64,000 nucleotides of DNA. Source: Sipunculus nudus (Eukaryota > Annelida > Sipuncula > Golfingiida > Sipunculidae). Numbering within the stretch: the first letter of the stretch is position 1; the number at the start of each line of letters is the position of its first letter. The notes under the pieces were generated by a model, which was not told the origin of the DNA, searched no databases, and worked only from the letters and a program-made list of their open reading frames with translations. This document shows positions 61,364-64,000 of this stretch, in pieces. The position numbers and the translations under genes are program-made. The stretch spans positions 14,785,664 to 14,849,663 of the forward strand of contig CM049315.1 of the NCBI GenBank assembly GCA_026874595.1, written 5' to 3'.

Positions 61364-61449
61364 CCCCCCCCCCCCCCCCCCCCCCCAAACCCGACGTCAC
61401 ACTCTGTTGTGACTGAAACACGGTCCTGGGACAGGTCCCCCCCCCCCCT
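61364..61449. repeat. Two poly-C tracts
   Basis: 23 C at 61364-61386 and about 12 C near 61437-61449, separated by 50 bp of mixed sequence. Confidence 0.9.
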
Positions 61450-62859
61450 CAAATTCTAAACACAGGTCTATCCATGACAATCAAGGATAAACCTCCTGCA
61501 AACGCTCGTGCACTCAACACGCTTGTACGCCGATATCGAACTGTTGCGCATGTGAATTTTAAATTACAATAATTAAGTCAATGGAGCAATTATAAAGAAT
61601 GCATTGACAACATTAATTCCAAATGGAATGATTAAAAGGAATATTATTGTCTTTGTTAGATATTTCGTAAAATCCGGGGAACTATATTCGATGGCGTGGC
61701 GGGGTAAATGTATACAAACAAATACCACGTGGCACCCGGTTTGAACATGTGTTTGTTAAATGGGCGTGATTCTGGGGTGACGTCCGGGTCCAAAGGAACA
61801 CCTCGCCTCATCTCCGCATGGGATCGGGGGAATACGAAATCGGCCGAGAAGTTCCGATTGGTCCGGGTCCATGTAGTCGTCATTTTTGGATAGAGTGGTT
61901 GCTTAGTGGTCGCTGAATTGGCGTGCCGGGTTAACAAGCAATTGTCGAGGCCTGTATATCATTGTCTCAATATATCTTGACCATAGAGACCCCCCCTTCC
62001 GCCATCATACCCGGTTGTGAGTGGTACAACGAGCCTTCCCATTAAGCCTGCTTAGTGTTACAGCCAGCTCTACCTTCTGCAGAAATAATTCGGCGAAGTT
62101 AAGTCAGACATCATTTAGCTACGTAAAATTTCCGCAGTGTAAATCATTTCAATATAACAATTTATTCGGGGTTTCATTTGTTCTAATTATTGATTAGTTA
62201 AATGAGCTCAGTGCATTATCGTTTTCAGAAGATGAAAACAAGAAAATTAGATAATTGTTGTCGCTTGACGGGCCTTGATACGATAATGAGAAGATTCTGC
62301 AAAATCCGATTACTAAGGACTGGTGTAAAATGTGTCACCCTTCAATTAAATCCAGTCTTTAATTAAATGAAATTAATTTACGCGAAGGAGAAAGTGAAAT
62401 TTGAAACGAAATATGACATCTTAATCACACTGTGTTAGAAGTCATACACTACCTTGCCATGTAAACTTCGTTTTCTCCATTCTAATTTGTACATTGGTTT
62501 TGAGGGCCTAGAATAAAATAAAATATACCGGACTTTTACCATTTCACTTTTATTGAGTTTCACCAAATATCACATAGACCCGACCTTGAACCTGCTGGGA
62601 GTAACATCTATAAGAGATTATAACTGGACCAGCAGTTATGGGAGGATAATCATTTTAAACAGTACATACAATTTAGCTAATTGATTCACTACTGCTGCGT
62701 TTGATATATATTGGCATATTTAAAATACTGGGGTCCACAGGACATTCACAATGTCGAATTGTACAACTGACCATTTCTGTCCATACGATCTTGTTAGTGT
62801 AGCCCACTGAAAGTTATCTGAACTATTTCGATCACTCTTTGTCCGTCGTCTGCCCGACC
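61450..62859. other. Gene-free stretch
   Basis: A GC-richer block at about 61680-61960 stays open on both strands for 60-90 codons without recognisable motif. The remainder is AT-rich. Confidence 0.45.
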
Positions 62860-63720
62860 GGCCATTTGTTAACAGGACTTGCATCGTAACTGCTGGAACT
62901 GAATCTTATAACAATATCCAGAAAGGTCCATAAAAACTCCCTTGACACCAGAAATGAATGATCATATCCATTTGGCATAGATTCTTCTATTTTAATATTT
63001 AGGAATGTCCTGGGTAAATGACCTCGAAAACCTGAAATAAGGTCACCGTGACCTATATTCAACGAGCTGTATAAAAACATATACTTGAGCACCTTGAGAG
63101 TCAGACGGCCTGAATTGTATCCGTTAGGCCTGAATTCTTCAAACGCAACATCCAGGGAGGTTCTTGGCAAATGTTTTGGGACCTGACACTGTGACCTATA
63201 TTCTGCGAGCGATTGTTCATGTTTTTGAGCATCCAGACATCCAGGCAGGGCACAAATTGTTTCAATTAGACATAGAATATTATTATATGACATCCAGAGA
63301 GGTTCTTGGCCAGTCTCCTTTGGAACCATATTAGGTCATTGTGACCTGTATTATGTTAGCAACGAGCAGAAAACTTTTTGAGCACCCAGAAAGTAAGACA
63401 TGGCACCAATCTTCACTGTTGGATTTAGAAATATCTTTTTTTTTAATGTAAAGGGAGACCAAGGTTATGTTTCCATGGACACCTAGAATAACGCATCTAT
63501 GACTTATATTCTGTAAACTATGTGAAACAAAATGATTTGAATACCCTTTAAGTCAGATCGACACGAGTCATATTAGCATCAAAGGAGTTTCTAGTAAAAT
63601 CTTCCTTGGAAAGTTCACTGTCACTTTTTTCTATGGACTATTGGCAAAAAAAACATGATTTTGAGCACCCGGGCAATCATTCCTACCAGTGTTGAAGGTA
63701 TCTTAACAAATATTTATCAC
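62860..63720 (-). repeat. About 150-bp satellite family, inverted block
   Basis: Five to six diverged units in tandem with a spacing of about 143-158 bp between corresponding GTGACCTATATTC words (63048, 63191, 63341 and a decayed one near 63499). Recurrent words are CATCCAGGGAGGTTCTTGG, TTTTTGAGCATCCAGA and GGGCACAAATTGT. Their reverse complements (CCTCCCTGGATG, ATTTGTGCCC) define the array at 11.5-13.1 kb. Two units contain perfect GGTCAnnnTGACC palindromes (63041-63053 and 63334-63346). A 165-codon minus-strand open frame (62832-63329) runs through three units with a repeating protein pattern (LPRTSLD...PNGYN), but unit lengths that are not multiples of three argue against coding. Confidence 0.75.
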
Positions 63721-64000
63721 CAGATCATAACATCAGTAGTTTATGGGATTTCTGAGTGTCAGAGATCAGGTGAGCGTCATGACGCCTGGGTCACTTGTGT
63801 TTCACTTGTTTCCACAGGGAATGTGCTTTATTTCCTCAAAGGAATATCATGAGGTAAGACAGGCTATTGAAGGAAACGCATTTGCGTGCAGAGAGAATGC
63901 ATTATTCATGGAGAATAAAACATGCAGCATGCCATGCCTAAGGCAAGTTTCATTGAGCACAACATATATGTACAAGTATTGGCTTCCCTTAATGCTGCCA
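63721..64000. other. Unassigned right edge
   Basis: No gene or repeat recognised beyond the fading satellite similarity. Confidence 0.5.

Noticed and set aside
62832-63329. 165-codon minus-strand frame with internal protein repeats
   Set aside because: It lies on the satellite array, whose unit lengths vary and are often not multiples of three, so coding constraint is unlikely.
1-64000. CRISPR array, operon, rRNA or bacterial-type gene cluster
   Set aside because: No regular spacer-repeat array, no dense coding and no rRNA motif; composition and repeats are eukaryotic.

Overview
This is a eukaryotic, probably metazoan, window that is AT-rich and poor in genes. I find no protein-coding gene I can support: almost all open frames are under about 100 codons, many begin at non-ATG codons, and the longer ones lie over repeats. 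The many dinucleotide microsatellites, poly-C/poly-G tracts, degenerate retroelements, MITE-like elements, tRNA-derived sequences and satellite-like arrays resemble an intergenic or large-intron region of a marine invertebrate. A mollusc or other lophotrochozoan is my best guess, by inference only.

Left part (1-15 kb): a candidate hAT-like element at 0.74-1.27 kb; a degenerate Penelope-like retroelement (reverse transcriptase plus C-terminal GIY-YIG region) at 1.66-3.54 kb, interrupted by a CGACA-rich insert; two small CAGTAAAAC-ended MITE-like elements at 5.0-5.6 kb; a 75-nt hairpin at 8.23 kb; and a diverged tandem array of about 150 bp units (11.5-13.1 kb) split by a putative solo LTR with a TATA box and a polyadenylation signal.

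Middle part (15-42 kb): tRNA-derived SINE-like sequences (15.8, 19.8 and possibly 36.5 kb); a cluster at 27.75-29.85 kb with two more copies of the LTR-like family and, abutting one of them, a miniature LTR retrotransposon (29342-29851). In that element the two terminal repeats flank only about 120 bp, which holds a tRNA-Pro-type primer-binding site and a polypurine tract, and the terminal repeats carry tRNA-like Pol III A/B boxes. A solo copy sits in an AT microsatellite at 58.24 kb. An 0.8 kb near-perfect tandem duplication lies at 34.05-35.67 kb and a minisatellite of about 19 units of 60 bp at 40.99-42.15 kb.

Right part (42-64 kb): a 1.3 kb hAT-like non-autonomous element with an apparent 8-bp target duplication (48.05-49.36 kb), short tandem duplications, a 1 kb foldback element whose long inverted arms are built of G-rich subrepeats (56.49-57.48 kb), and an inverted-orientation block of the same 150 bp satellite family (62.86-63.72 kb). 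Three members of that family carry a perfect GGTCAnnnTGACC palindrome. The main content of the window is therefore mobile and tandem DNA, with the tRNA-box-bearing miniature LTR element the most unusual item.
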